DNA of 64,000 bases from CADEEN01 sp963783785 (lineage in GTDB: Bacteria > Pseudomonadota > Gammaproteobacteria > Burkholderiales > Burkholderiaceae_C): contig CAWAOQ010000009.1 in assembly GCA_963783785.1 (NCBI GenBank), positions 124,001-188,000 of the forward strand, given 5' to 3'. The position numbers and the translations under genes are program-made. The notes beneath the pieces were generated by a model. That model did not search any database and was not told the origin of the DNA. It worked only from the letters and a program-made list of their open reading frames with translations. This document shows, one piece after another, positions 8,488 through 18,989 of this stretch (positions are counted from its first letter, which is position 1; the number at the start of each line of letters is the position of its first letter).

Positions 8488-11114
8488 ATGGCCATTGCCG
8501 CACAGCCCGCGAGCGGCGTGGCCGTGGGCGTGGCGCGGCTGCGGCTGCGATTGGCGAGCGAGAAGTCGGGCCTGGTCGAGCGCTTCGCCGCGGCTCGGCC
8601 GACGGCCACCGCCGCCTCGACACTGATCCGTGGCCTGGCTCGTCTGGTCGACGCCACGCTGATCGAGCTGTGGTTCGCCAGTGTCATGCCTGCCGGCGCG
8701 GCGCTGGTGGCGGCGGGCGGCTACGGCCGCGGCGAACTGTTCCCGTTCTCCGATGTCGACGTGCTGGTGCTGCTGCCCGAGGGCCTGGCCGCCGAGAGCG
8801 TGCGGCCGGCCGTCGAGCGCTTCATCACCGCCTGCTGGGACATCGGCCTGGAGATCGGCTCGTCGGTGCGCAACATCGACGAATGCGCCGCCGAGGCGGC
8901 GCGCGACGTGACGGTGCAGACCGCGCTGCTCGAGAGCCGGCTGGTGCACGGCCCACGCAAGCTGTTTGCCGCGCTGCACAAGCGCCTGGCCGCCGACATG
9001 GACCCGCGTGCGTTCCTGCGCGCCAAGACGTTGGAGATGAGCCAGCGCCATACCAAGTACGAAGACACGCCGTACTCGCTCGAGCCCAACTGCAAGGAGA
9101 GCCCGGGCGGCCTGCGCGATCTGCAGGTGCTGCTGTGGGTGGCGCGCGCTGCCGGGCTCGGCCGCTCCTGGGCCGAGCTCGCCGCCAACGGCATCGTGAC
9201 GCCATTCGAAGCCAAGCAGCTTCAGCGCAACGAGGGCCAGTTGAAGCTGATCCGGGCCCGCCTGCACATGGTCGCCGGCGGCGCGAGGATCGCCTGGTGT
9301 TCGACCTGCAGACCGCGGTCGCCGAGAGTTTCGGCTTGCCCGCGAGCAAGGAGCAGCGCATCTCCGAACTGCTGATGCGGCGCTACTACTGGGCGGCCAA
9401 GGCGGTGGTGCAGTTGAACCAGATCGTGCTGCTCAACATCGAGGCCCGCGTGGCGGGCAACGAGGCCCAGCCGATGCGGCCGATCAACGAGCGCTTCCTC
9501 GACCGCGCCGGCATGCTCGAGGTGGCCAGCGACGACCTCTACGAGCGCGAGCCGCACGCGATCCTCGAGACCTTTCTGGTCTACCAGCAGACGGTGGGCA
9601 TCAAGGGCCTGTCGGCGCGGACGCTGCGTGCGCTCTACAACGCCCGCCACCTGATGAGTGCCGCCTTCCGCCGTGACCCGGTCAATCGGGCACGCTTCAT
9701 CGAGATCCTGCGCCAGCCGGTAGGTCAGACGCATGCGTTGCGGCTGATGAACCAGACCTCGGTGCTCGGCCGCTACCTGTGGGTGTTCCGCCGCATCGTC
9801 GGCCAGATGCAGCACGACCTGTTCCACGTCTACACCGTCGACCAGCACATCCTGATGGTGGTGCGCAACATGCGCCGCTTCTTCATCCCCGAGCACGCCC
9901 ACGAGTACCCGTTCTGCTCGCAACTGGGGGCGCAGTTCGAGCGGCCCTATGTGCTGTACGTGGCGGCACTGTTCCACGATGTGGCCAAGGGCCGCGGCGG
10001 TGACCACTCGGTGCTCGGCGGCGCGGAAGTGCGGCGCTTCTGCCGCGAGCACGCGATCGAACGCGACGATGCCCGACTGATCGAGTTCCTGGTCCGCCAT
10101 CACCTGACGATGAGCCACATCGCGCAGAAGGAAGACCTGTCGGACCCCGCGGTGATCAGCAGCTTCGCGGCCCTGGTGCGCGACGAACGCACGCTGACCG
10201 CGCTGTACCTGCTGACGGTGGCCGACATCCGCGGCACCAGCCCGAAAGTCTGGAATGCCTGGAAGGGCAAGCTGCTCGAGGACCTGTACCGCCTGGCGCT
10301 GCGCGCGCTCGGCGGCGCCCATCCGGCGCTGGAAGCCGAACTGGAAACGCGCAAGGCCGACGCGCGCGCGCTGCTGGCGCTGGCCTCGCAGCTGCCCGAC
10401 ACCGAGAAGCCACTCTGGGAAACGCTCGACGTGGGCTACTTCGCACGCCATGACCCGGCCGATATCGCCTGGCATGCACGCGTGCTGTGGCGCCATGTCA
10501 AGACCGCGGTGCCCGTCGTGCGCGCGCGGGCGTCGTCGGTCGGCGAGGGACTGCAGGTGGTGGTCTACACGCCCGACGTGCCCGACCTGTTCGCGCGCAT
10601 CTGCGGTTACTTCGACGGTGCCGGTTTTTCGGTGCTCGACGCCAAGGTGCACACGACGCGGAATCGATACGCGCTGGATACCTTCCAGCTCGTGCACCCG
10701 AACATCGACGCCGGCGACCAGAGCGGCTACCGCGACCTGATTTCATTGGTCGAGACACAACTGGCCAAAGTGCTGGGGGCCCAGGGCCCGCTGCCCGAGC
10801 CGCGACGCGGACGCGTCTCGCGCCGCGTGCGCAGCTTTCCGGTCACGCCCCGCGTCGCGCTGCGGCCCGACGAGCGCGCGCAACGCTGGATCCTGTCGGT
10901 CAGCGCGAGCGACCGCACCGGCCTGCTCTACGGCATCGCCCGCGTGCTGGCGCGCCACCACATCAACCTGCAGCTGGCCAAGATCAGCACGCTCGGCGAG
11001 CGCGTCGAGGACACCTTCCTGATCGACGGCGCGGAGCTGCAGCACAACCGCGCCCAACTGGCGATCGAGAGCGAGCTGCTCGACGCGCTGGCCCCCGAAG
11101 GGGCGACTGCATGA
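8488..11114 (+). CDS. glnD: PII uridylyltransferase/uridylyl-removing enzyme GlnD, one frameshift
   Basis: Primary nitrogen sensor that uridylylates and deuridylylates PII. The order of domains is complete: nucleotidyltransferase (GGYGRGELFPFSDVD), GlnE-like linker, HD phosphohydrolase domain (FHDVAKGRGGDHS) and two C-terminal ACT domains (starting near 10550 and 10890). The frame changes near 9280, just before the stretch read as RLVFDLQTAVAESFG in the second frame; nothing is lost, so a one-base indel in the assembly is likely. The ATG at 8488 follows map by 4 bases, and the stop overlaps the mnmH start (ATGA). Confidence 0.92.
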
Positions 11115-12214
11115 CGCTGCACTCGATCACTGCCGCCGACGCCGCGGCGCGGCTCGACAGCTTCGACGCCATCATCGACGCCCGTTCGCCGGCCGAGTTC
11201 GCCGACGATCGCCTGCCCGGCGCCGTCAACTGGCCGGTGCTCGACGACGACGAGCGCCGCGTCGTCGGCACCGAGCACGTGCAGGTGTCGGGCTTCGACG
11301 CCAGGAAGCTCGGTGCCGCGATGGTGGCGCGGCGCATCGGCGAACTGCTCGACGCCCATGTGCAAGACAAGCCACGCGACTGGCAACCACTGGTCTACTG
11401 CTGGCGCGGCGGCAAGCGCAGCGGCACGCTGGCCTGGTTTCTCGACCAGATCGGCTTTCGCACCACGCTGCTGCAAGGCGGCTACAAGGCCTTCCGCGAA
11501 CAGGTTCGCGAGCAGCTGACGACGCTGCCGTCGCGTTTCGAGTTCGTCGTGATTGCCGGGCGCACCGGCAGCGGCAAGACAAGGCTGTTGCAGGCGCTGG
11601 CCGACGCCGGCGCGCAGGTGCTCGACCTCGAGGGCCTGGCCCGTCACCGCGGCTCGGTGCTCGGTGGCCTGGCCGATGAACCGCAGCCGACGCAAAAAGC
11701 CTTCGAGACCCAGCTCTGGCGCACATTGTCTCGGTTCGACACGTCGCGTCCGGTCCATGTCGAGAGCGAAAGCCGCAAGATCGGTGCACTGCAGGTGCCC
11801 ACCGTGTTGCTCGAGCGCATGCGCAGTGCCAGCCGCGTGGTGATGGTGACGATGCCCGACGAGGCCCGCATCCAACTGCTGATCGAGGAGTACGGTTTCT
11901 TCGCCGGGCAGGTCGAGCGCTTCTGCGGCCACCTCGACACCCTGGTCGATCTTCGCGGCCGCGAAACGGTGCGGCGCTGGCAAGCACTCGCTCGCGAGGG
12001 CCGGTGGACCGAGGTCTTCGCCGATCTGATGCACTGCCACTACGACCCGCTGTACCTGAAATCGATGCAGCGCAATTTCGCCCGGATCGGCAGCGCGCAG
12101 CCGATCGAACTCGGCGACGGCAGCCCACCGGCAATGCGGATGGCGGCGACGGCGTTGTTGAGGAGCGAGCTCGCTCCGATCGACGCCGAAGCCCGCCACC
12201 GGCCGCCCTTGTGA
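11111..12214 (+). CDS. mnmH: tRNA 2-selenouridine synthase MnmH (SelU)
   Basis: Replaces sulfur by selenium in mnm5s2U34 of tRNA via a geranylated intermediate, using selenophosphate. The N-terminal rhodanese domain (1-135) has its catalytic Cys at position 97 (VYCWRGGKRSG), the same number as in the E. coli enzyme. The C-terminal domain has a P-loop, GRTGSGKT (150-157). It is 367 aa, the usual family length. Starts within the glnD stop (ATGA) and its own stop overlaps the next start (TGATG), so it is translationally coupled on both sides. Its presence implies that the organism uses selenium; selD is not in the window. Confidence 0.92.
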   Translation: MTLHSITAADAAARLDSFDAIIDARSPAEFADDRLPGAVNWPVLDDDERRVVGTEHVQVSGFDARKLGAAMVARRIGELLDAHVQDKPRDWQPLVYCWRGGKRSGTLAWFLDQIGFRTTLLQGGYKAFREQVREQLTTLPSRFEFVVIAGRTGSGKTRLLQALADAGAQVLDLEGLARHRGSVLGGLADEPQPTQKAFETQLWRTLSRFDTSRPVHVESESRKIGALQVPTVLLERMRSASRVVMVTMPDEARIQLLIEEYGFFAGQVERFCGHLDTLVDLRGRETVRRWQALAREGRWTEVFADLMHCHYDPLYLKSMQRNFARIGSAQPIELGDGSPPAMRMAATALLRSELAPIDAEARHRPPL

Positions 12215-13500
12215 TGTCGACACCCAGGCCGGGCCCCGGCGCCGAGCGGGACACCATCGTCGCCACGCTGCCCAACGGCGTGCGCGTGATCGCGATGCCG
12301 ATGCCGCACCTTCATACTGCCGCCGTCAGCGTCTTCGTGCGCACGGGCAGTGCACACGAATCGGCGGCGATCAACGGCATCAGCCACGTGATCGAGCACA
12401 TGGCCTTCAAGGGCACGACCGAGCGCGATGTGCGGCGCATCAACCTGGATGCCGAGCGCCTGGGCGCCGAGGTCAATGCGCACACCGACAAGGACCACAC
12501 CGCCTACCAGATGCGCGGCCTGGCCGCGCACGCCGGCGACTTCGTGCGCATGCTCGGAGACATCGTGCTCGCCTCGACCTTCCCCGAAGCCGAGCTGGAA
12601 CGGGAGCGCCAGGTACTGCTGCAGGAATTTGCCGAAGACGACGACGACCCCGTCTCGGCCGGCTACAGGCTGTTCGATCGCGCCTGCTACGGCCTGCACC
12701 CTGTCGGTCAACCCGTGATCGGCAGCCGCCGCAACATCGAGCGCTTCCAGCGCGACGACCTGGTGCGCTACGTCGAGCGCCAGTACACCGGCACCAACCT
12801 GGTCGTCGGTGCGGCCGGCCACATCGATCCCGATGCGATCCTGCGTGCCGTCGAGGCCTCGTTCGGCGGGCTCCGGGCGGGCGTGCCGAACGTCGTCGTC
12901 GCCCCGGTGTATGCCGGCGCCATCCGCGCGCGCGCCTTGGCCGGCAGCAGCCAGACTCATGTCGTCCTCGGCTTTCCGATCCCATCGTTGCGTGACGACG
13001 ATGCCGCGAGCGCGGTCGCGGCGACGCTGTTCGGCGAGGGCATGAGCTCGCCGCTGCTCGACCGCGTGCGCGAGCAACGCGGGCTCGCCTACCACGCGTC
13101 GTGCACCGCCGACGTGTTCGACATGTGCGGCCAGATGGTGATCGAAGCTTCCACGGCACCAGAACAGGCCGACGAGTACTTGCGGGAGGTCGCCGCGCTG
13201 CTGGCAGCGCATGCCACCGCGATCGACCCGATCGATCTCGACCGGGCCCGCAACCAGATCGCAGTGCGGCGACTGCACGAGGCAGAGAAGCCACTGCGCC
13301 GGCTCGAGGACGCGGCGCTGGAGCTTTTCGTGCGTGGAAGCATCCGCCCGCGCAGCGAAACCCTGGCGCGCCTGTCGGCGGTGACCGGCGAAGAGGTGCG
13401 TGCGGCCTTCGAGCGCATGCTCGCTGCCGGGCCCTCGGCGGCGATCGTCGGTCGCGTCGGTCGCGGCGCGGGCGAGCGGGCGCGCGCCATCCTGCGTTGA
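12214..13500 (+). CDS. M16 family zinc peptidase
   Basis: Insulinase/processing-peptidase family protein of 428 aa, with the inverted zinc motif HxxEH (H58-VI-E61-H62) and the downstream Glu in LLQEFAEDDDDP. Two M16 half-domains follow (N-terminal catalytic, C-terminal inactive, with the R/Y-type LLDRVREQRGLAYH motif near residue 285). No signal peptide is seen, so it is probably cytoplasmic and PqqF/YmxG-like. It starts in the mnmH stop. The exact substrate is unknown. Confidence 0.88.
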   Translation: MSTPRPGPGAERDTIVATLPNGVRVIAMPMPHLHTAAVSVFVRTGSAHESAAINGISHVIEHMAFKGTTERDVRRINLDAERLGAEVNAHTDKDHTAYQMRGLAAHAGDFVRMLGDIVLASTFPEAELERERQVLLQEFAEDDDDPVSAGYRLFDRACYGLHPVGQPVIGSRRNIERFQRDDLVRYVERQYTGTNLVVGAAGHIDPDAILRAVEASFGGLRAGVPNVVVAPVYAGAIRARALAGSSQTHVVLGFPIPSLRDDDAASAVAATLFGEGMSSPLLDRVREQRGLAYHASCTADVFDMCGQMVIEASTAPEQADEYLREVAALLAAHATAIDPIDLDRARNQIAVRRLHEAEKPLRRLEDAALELFVRGSIRPRSETLARLSAVTGEEVRAAFERMLAAGPSAAIVGRVGRGAGERARAILR

Positions 13501-13538
13501 GTGCCACAGGCGCTCGACTCGGGGCATGATGGCGACCG

Positions 13539-14351
13539 ATGGCCGATCCCGACCCCGCCCTTGCCCCGAACACCGCTGCTGCAGAGGTGCGCCCGATCGG
13601 CCTGACGCAGCCGTTGCGCTGGCTCGCGCTCGGTGCACGTGACCTCGCCCGCGCGCCCGGGCCAGGGCTCTCGCACGGCCTGACGCTGGCGCTGTTCGGC
13701 GTTGCGCTGTTCATCGTCGCGCACGAACACTTCTGGCTGCTGGCGGGCGCCTTCAGTGGCTTCCTGCTGGTGGCGCCGGTGTTGGCCACCGGGCTGTATG
13801 CCGTCAGCCGCGCGCTCGAGCGCGGCGAGCCCGCAACGCTGGCCTCGATGATGGCCGTGGCGGTGCGCGCCTGGTGGCCACGCGGCCCGACGGCGTGGCG
13901 CCTGATGCGCTTCGGTGCCCTGCTCGCGCTGGCCGGCACCGGTTGGGTGCTGACCTCGGCCTCGCTGGTCACCTGGTTCGTCCCGGAAGTCGTCAACAGC
14001 CCGGCCGACTTCGTGCGCCACGTCGTGCTGGCCGAGACCGGCTGGCTGTTCGAGGCCTGGGTGCTGCTCGGCGGCGTGCTGGCCGCACCGGTGTTCGCCA
14101 GCAGCGTGGTCGCGATCCCGATGCTGCTCGACCGCCCCGTCGGCGTGCTGGCCGCCGTGCTCGCCAGTTGGCGCGTGGTGCTGGCCAACCCGCTGTCGAT
14201 GGCGCTGTGGGCGTTGCTGATCATGGTCCTCACCGCCATCGGCATGGCCACGCTGCTGATCGGCCTGGTGCCCGTGGTGCCGTGGCTGGCGCATGCCAGC
14301 TGGCACGCCTACCGCGACTGCCTCGCGCCGGCAACGCCGCCGCAGCGCTGA
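13539..14351 (+). CDS. DUF2189-family integral membrane protein, 270 aa
   Basis: Six or so hydrophobic segments are visible across the protein (for example around residues 48-66, 70-88, 126-146, 175-197 and 225-250). The pattern of polar N-terminus, LARAPGPGLSHGL and ARAWWP loop is that of DUF2189 proteins, which are often encoded near cytochrome oxidase genes. No catalytic motif is recognised. It lies 38 bases after the M16 peptidase gene and 12 bases before the DUF2788 gene, so it may belong to the same transcript. Confidence 0.75.
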   Translation: MADPDPALAPNTAAAEVRPIGLTQPLRWLALGARDLARAPGPGLSHGLTLALFGVALFIVAHEHFWLLAGAFSGFLLVAPVLATGLYAVSRALERGEPATLASMMAVAVRAWWPRGPTAWRLMRFGALLALAGTGWVLTSASLVTWFVPEVVNSPADFVRHVVLAETGWLFEAWVLLGGVLAAPVFASSVVAIPMLLDRPVGVLAAVLASWRVVLANPLSMALWALLIMVLTAIGMATLLIGLVPVVPWLAHASWHAYRDCLAPATPPQR

Positions 14352-14363
14352 GCGGATCAAGCC

Positions 14364-14576
14364 ATGTTCGGCTTCAGCGAAGAAGAGATCGCTGCCTTCG
14401 GCCTGACCTTCGGCGTCGGCGCGTTCATGCTGTACATGGTGTTCATCATCTTCCAGCTGGCGCGCGAATCGAAGGCCGGCCGCTTCGGCACCTTCGTGCT
14501 GTTCCTCGCGCTCGGCTTCGGACTGGTCGGCTTCGCCGCCAAGGGCGTGATCAAGTGGTTCATCGCCGGCACCTGA
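14364..14576 (+). CDS. DUF2788-family small membrane protein, 70 aa
   Basis: Starts MFGFSEEEIAAFGLTFG and has two transmembrane helices, about residues 10-31 and 43-63, separated by a short basic loop (ARESKAGRFG). Length and layout fit DUF2788, whose function is unknown. It follows the DUF2189 gene by 12 bases and ends 15 bases before a convergent gene. Confidence 0.75.
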   Translation: MFGFSEEEIAAFGLTFGVGAFMLYMVFIIFQLARESKAGRFGTFVLFLALGFGLVGFAAKGVIKWFIAGT

Positions 14577-14591
14577 CCGGCGCAACGCCTG

Positions 14592-15452
14592 TCAGCGGGC
14601 GAACTCGTACGACAGCGCGGTGATCGTGCCGCGCCAGTAGGGCTTCGCGCCCTCGGGCAACAGCCACGCCACCTCGCCGCTGAAGGGCACGCGCATGCCG
14701 CCGTGTTCGCGGTAGTCGGACCAGCGGCCTTGCCACGGCGTCATCACGATCTGGCGGCCGACCGTGCGACCGCGCGCTTCGGCCCGTATCGATTCGATCA
14801 GGCCGTCGTCGTTGAAGCGGAACAGCAGCGTCAGGCTGAGCGGGCCGTCGTCCAGCTTGGCAAGGGCCGAGCGGTCGTCCACCGGCGCCCACGCCACGCC
14901 CTGGCTCGGCAGCAGCGCCGTCGGGTACCACGCGGCCTCGGCAAAGTAGCGCATCAGCTCGCCCTGGGCCACCTCGCCGCCGCCACGCAGATCGACGAGC
15001 GTGAACAGGCCCAGGATGGCCGGATGCAGGATGCCTTCGCCAGCCACATACGCATCGTGCACATGCACCGCCAGCCCCGGCAGCATCGCGATGCGCGCGT
15101 CCCAGACGAAGCCCGGGCGCTGGGTGACGACACGCTGCGTCGATGTGAACGGTTTCCACTGCTCGCCGCCCGCGCTCATGTTGAAGCTGCCGCGGTGCTC
15201 GACGCTGGCGGCGGCAACGATCGGCTGGCCCTCCTTCAGCACGGCGCGGAAGTAGCGCTGCACCGGTGGCGGCAGGTCTTCGAGTTCGGCGGCCTCGAAC
15301 ACGCGCACCGGGGCTGCCACCCGAGCCGCCTCCAATCGCGCCAGCAGTGCGTGCGTGGCCTGGGCCCAGCGCGACGCCCCGTAGCCGGCAACGACAAACG
15401 CCGCCGCCACCAGCACGCCGGCCACCAGCAGCACCCACTTGAGTCCGGACAT
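14592..15452 (-). CDS. DUF6544-like exported protein, 286 aa
   Basis: The start at 15452 is supported by a good GGGAGGTG ribosome binding site 6-12 bases upstream. The N-terminus (residues 5-25) is one hydrophobic segment, either an anchor or an uncleaved signal. The rest is soluble, with LPPPVQRYFRAVL near residue 60 and several aromatic motifs (SDYREHGGMRVP, GEVAWLLPEG) characteristic of the DUF6544 group. Function unknown. The gene stands alone, convergent with the DUF2788 gene and divergent from the beta-propeller gene. Confidence 0.72.
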   Translation of the reverse strand: MSGLKWVLLVAGVLVAAAFVVAGYGASRWAQATHALLARLEAARVAAPVRVFEAAELEDLPPPVQRYFRAVLKEGQPIVAAASVEHRGSFNMSAGGEQWKPFTSTQRVVTQRPGFVWDARIAMLPGLAVHVHDAYVAGEGILHPAILGLFTLVDLRGGGEVAQGELMRYFAEAAWYPTALLPSQGVAWAPVDDRSALAKLDDGPLSLTLLFRFNDDGLIESIRAEARGRTVGRQIVMTPWQGRWSDYREHGGMRVPFSGEVAWLLPEGAKPYWRGTITALSYEFAR

Positions 15453-15559
15453 CGACACCTCCCTGCCGAAAACCACGGCGGGGCAGCCTGGGTTTTCGAA
15501 GCGCGCGATGATAGCGGCGCGGCGGCGCTGGCCGCCGCTCGATCCAGGAGAAGCCCAAG

Positions 15560-16570
15560 ATGCCTCACTCGACCCGCCGTGACGTGTTGCGCCGCATCGG
15601 CGCCGCGAGCTTCGCGATGCACCTGCCATTCGCTGCTGCCCAACCAGCGCGCCTGCAGTCGTGGCCGCTGAACACGCCGAGCCGTACCGGCATCCACGAC
15701 GTCGCGCCCGCGCCCGATGGCGGCGTGTGGCTCACGGCGCAGCACAGCGGCCACCTCGGCTGGTTCGACCCGAGCAGCGGCCGCACCGAACTGGTGGCGC
15801 TCGGCCGCGGGTCGTCGCCGCATGGCGTGATCCAGGGGCCCGACAAGGCGGCCTGGATCACCGACAGCGGACTCAACGCGATCGTCCGCGTCGGCTGGCC
15901 CGACCGCGCGCTGCGCGTGTTTGCGCTGCCCGAGGGCAGCGCCTACGCCAACCTCAACACCGCCGCCTTCGACGGCGATGGCGACCTGTGGTTCACCGGT
16001 CAGAGCGGGGTGGTCGGCAAGGTTGCGGTGAAGACCGGCGCGGTGACGGTCAGGGACGCGCCGCGCGGCCGTGGCCCCTACGGCATCTGCGCCACGCCCG
16101 CCGGCGAGGTGTGGTGGTGCTCGCTGGCCGGTTCGTTCATCGCACGCATCGACCGCAAGACAGGCGACTCGGTGGTCGTCGAGCCGCCGACCAGGAACCA
16201 GGGTGCACGCCGCGTCTGGAGCGACAGTCGCGGCCGCATCTGGGTCAGCGAGTGGAACAGCGGCAACCTGTCGGTGCACGATCCGGCGGCCAAGACCGCG
16301 GCCCAGGCCTGGCGGGCGTGGAAGCTGCCCACGGGCCCGTCGGGTGAAGCACCGCGCTGCTATGCGGTGTATGTCGACGAGCGCGACCATGTCTGGTGCA
16401 GCGACTTCGGTGGCAACGCCGTGTTCCGTTTCGATCCGGCGACCGAACGCTTCGAGCGCTTCGGCTTCCCGCGCGAGGCAACCGGCATCCGCCAGATCCT
16501 GGGCCGGCCCGGCGAGGTCTGGCTGCCCGAAAGCGGCACCGAGCACATCTCGGTGATCCGCACCGCATGA
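15560..16570 (+). CDS. Virginiamycin B lyase (Vgb)-like beta-propeller protein, 336 aa
   Basis: A twin-arginine-like N-terminus (STRRDVLRRIG then a hydrophobic stretch and AAA) suggests export, probably by Tat. The rest is a run of about seven repeats with the pattern 'G(D/G)xWxT/S....I.RID', the seven-bladed propeller of streptogramin lyase-like proteins (for example DGGVWLTAQHSGHLG, DGDLWFTGQSG, RIWVSEWNSGNLS). Most bacterial homologues are not antibiotic lyases, and the catalytic residues of true Vgb cannot be confirmed by eye, so no resistance role is claimed. The stop overlaps the next start (ATGA). Confidence 0.75.
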   Translation: MPHSTRRDVLRRIGAASFAMHLPFAAAQPARLQSWPLNTPSRTGIHDVAPAPDGGVWLTAQHSGHLGWFDPSSGRTELVALGRGSSPHGVIQGPDKAAWITDSGLNAIVRVGWPDRALRVFALPEGSAYANLNTAAFDGDGDLWFTGQSGVVGKVAVKTGAVTVRDAPRGRGPYGICATPAGEVWWCSLAGSFIARIDRKTGDSVVVEPPTRNQGARRVWSDSRGRIWVSEWNSGNLSVHDPAAKTAAQAWRAWKLPTGPSGEAPRCYAVYVDERDHVWCSDFGGNAVFRFDPATERFERFGFPREATGIRQILGRPGEVWLPESGTEHISVIRTA

Positions 16571-18031
16571 AGGCGCTCGCCGCGCTGCTGGCGACGGCAC
16601 TGCTGGGCGGTTGCGCGAGCCTGGTCTCGCCGACACAGCCCACCGCGGCGAGCCCCGAGACAGCGTCCTGCGCGCGCTGGTTCGCACAACTCGATGCCGC
16701 GATCGACCGGGCCGGCGTGCGCGACGCCGAGACCGAGCGCGTTGCCGGCTTTGCCGGCCTGCGCGTCGATCGCTTCACCGCGTCGCTGCGCGACCGCGCC
16801 AACGCCAGCGCAGCGGCCTTCGACACCTGGTTGGCCCGCCTGCAGCGCCTGGAACTCGATGGCCGTGGGTTCGAGATCGCAAACCTGCCGCGCACGGCGT
16901 TCCCGATCGGCGCCGCACCCGATGCGGCCGCGGCACGCACGGCAGTCCGAGCGATGCGCGCAGGCATGGCGCGGCCCGCTGCAAAGCGATCCTGCACTGC
17001 GCAGCACGCTGCTGGAGCGCGCCCAGGTGCCCGACCGCTATGCCACCTGGCAGCGTGCAGTGGGTCTGTACCCGCTGGTGCGCTGGCCGTTCTTTGCCGG
17101 CGTTCAGAACTGGCAGCGCAGCCATGAAGAGGCGATGTCGCGATGGGCAACGTCGCCAGCGCCGACGCAACGCTTCGTGCCGGTCCGCGCAGCGCCGACC
17201 GCAGCGCTCTGGCACGACCGGCCGCGCGATGCGCTCGGCGTGCCGCAGTTCTCGGACGCCGAGGTCGCTGCATTGCTCGCCGCCCACGCGCCCGCGCTGG
17301 AGGTCGAGACGCGCGGCGATGCCGATCGATTCGGCGCCCTTGCCTGGAACGGCGCTGCGGTGCCTGCCGTGGACAGGGCAGCGCCACCGCAGGCCTACCA
17401 GCGCATCGCCTACGCCCGCTATGGCGATCAGGTGCTGGTGCAGCTGGTCTACAGCTTCTGGTTTCCCGAACGCCCGCCGCTGGGCCGTGCCGACCTGTTG
17501 GCCGGCGCGCTCGATGCGGTCGTGCTGCGGGTGACGCTGGCGCCCGATGACGGCCGCCCGCTGCTGGTCGACACGATCCATGGCTGCGGCTGCTACCACC
17601 TCTTCATCCCGACCGCCGAGGTCGCCTTGCGCACGCCGGCGCCGACCGACGTCGAGTGGGCCTTCACACCGACGACCCTGCCGGCACTGAGCCCGGGCCA
17701 GCGCATCGTGGTGCGGCTGGCCTCGGCCACACACTATGTGGTCGGTGTCGACCGCGATGGCGGTGCGCCCGGCACGCCCTACGTGCTGCGCGAAGAGCAG
17801 ATGCTGCGCGCCCTGCCCACGTCGGCAGGCGCGTCGAAGAGCGTGTTCGGCCCCGACGGCCTGGTCGCGGGCAGCGAACGCGCCGAACGCTGGCTGTTCT
17901 GGCCGATGGGCATTGCCAGCGCAGGCGCGATGCGCCAATGGGGCCACCACGCGACCGCGTTCGTCGGCCGGCGTCACTTCGACGATGCCGACCTGATCGA
18001 GCGTCGCTTCGTGATCCCGGCGCTGCAATGA
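16567..18031 (+). CDS. Putative lipoprotein of unknown function, one frameshift
   Basis: Begins MKALAALLATALLGGCASL, a lipoprotein signal peptide with lipobox LGGC, so the mature protein starts at Cys16. The frame changes near 16976, where an extra C in ggcccgctg breaks an otherwise continuous protein of ~487 residues. The C-terminal half has striking motifs: YSFWFPERPPLG, DTIHGCGCYHLF (a CxC next to His, a possible metal site) and GHHATAFVGRRHFDD near the end. No family is recognised. Translation is coupled to the beta-propeller gene by the ATGA overlap, which suggests a shared envelope role. Confidence 0.65.
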
Positions 18032-18035
18032 AACA

Positions 18036-18053
18036 AGCCGGCTCGCGCCGGCT
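18036..18053. terminator. Possible terminator hairpin
   Basis: A 7-bp perfect stem (agccggc / gccggct) with a tcgc loop begins 4 bases after the stop of the lipoprotein gene and precedes the convergent phaB gene. There is only a weak T-rich tail (tcgtcatt), so its efficiency is uncertain. GC-rich imperfect repeats follow up to about 18100. Confidence 0.5.
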
Positions 18054-18145
18054 CGTCATTCATGCTGGAACCCCTTCCCGGAGGGGGCCAGGGGGAGCCC
18101 GACATTCACCCGCAGGGTTGCACCTGCGATGAACGGCGAAGCCGC

Positions 18146-18883
18146 TCATCCCATGTGCAACCCGCCGTTGCAGGAGAAGTCGGCACCGGTGGTGAAGCCG
18201 GAATCCTCGCCGGCCAGCCAGGCCACGATCGAGCCGATCTCCTCGGGCTTGCCGAGGCGCTTGACCGGGATCGTCTCGATGATCTTTTCGAGGATGGCGG
18301 GCTTGATCGCGTTGACCATGTCGGTGCCGATGTAACCGGGGCTGACCGTGTTGACGGTGACGCCCTTGCTCGCCATTTCCTGCGCCAGCGCCATCGTGAA
18401 GCCGTGCATGCCGGCCTTTGCGGCCGAGTAGTTGGTCTGGCCCGACTGGCCCTTCTCGCCGTTGACCGAACTGATCTGGATGATGCGCCCCCAGCCCTTC
18501 TCGACCATGCCAGGCACGACCTGCTTGGTGACGTTGAACATGCTGTTGAGGTTGGTGTCGATGACGGCCTTCCAGTCCTCCGGCGTCATCTTCAGGAACA
18601 TGCGGTCGCGCGTGATGCCGGCGTTGTTCACCAGGACGTCGATCGGGCCATGGTCGGCGGTGGCCTTGGCGAACGCTGCCACCGTCGAATCCCAGTCGGC
18701 GACGTTGCCGACCGATGCATAGAACGTGTAGCCCAGCGCCTGCTGCTCGGCCAACCACTTGGCGTGATCACGGCTCGGGCCGCAGCCGGCGATGACCTTG
18801 AACCCTTCCTTGGCCAGTCGCTGGCAGATGGCGGTACCGATACCACCCATGCCACCCGTCACGTACGCCACCTTCTGTGCCAT
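18146..18883 (-). CDS. phaB: Acetoacetyl-CoA reductase (NADPH) PhaB
   Basis: Reduces acetoacetyl-CoA to (R)-3-hydroxybutyryl-CoA, the monomer for PHB. It is a classical SDR of 245 aa with the cofactor motif TGGMGGIG (9-16), NNAG, the catalytic Ser in ISSVNGEKGQ and YSAAK. The Gln-rich substrate loop (GQSGQTNYSAAK) is typical of PhaB rather than FabG. The start has a good AGGAG site. It lies 106 bases downstream of phaC on the same strand; phaA (thiolase) is not present in the window. Confidence 0.93.
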   Translation of the reverse strand: MAQKVAYVTGGMGGIGTAICQRLAKEGFKVIAGCGPSRDHAKWLAEQQALGYTFYASVGNVADWDSTVAAFAKATADHGPIDVLVNNAGITRDRMFLKMTPEDWKAVIDTNLNSMFNVTKQVVPGMVEKGWGRIIQISSVNGEKGQSGQTNYSAAKAGMHGFTMALAQEMASKGVTVNTVSPGYIGTDMVNAIKPAILEKIIETIPVKRLGKPEEIGSIVAWLAGEDSGFTTGADFSCNGGLHMG

Positions 18884-18989
18884 TGCCTGCTCCTGAGTAG
18901 TCTGGATAGAACTTTAACGCTCGAAAGACGAGGCGACACCCTGGCCACCCCCAATACCTCACCAGCAAAAACCCTTGCCGGGTCAGCGG

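Noticed and set aside
15560..16570. Streptogramin resistance gene vgb
   Set aside because: The beta-propeller fold is right, but the catalytic residues cannot be confirmed, there is a Tat-like signal, and environmental homologues are rarely resistance enzymes.
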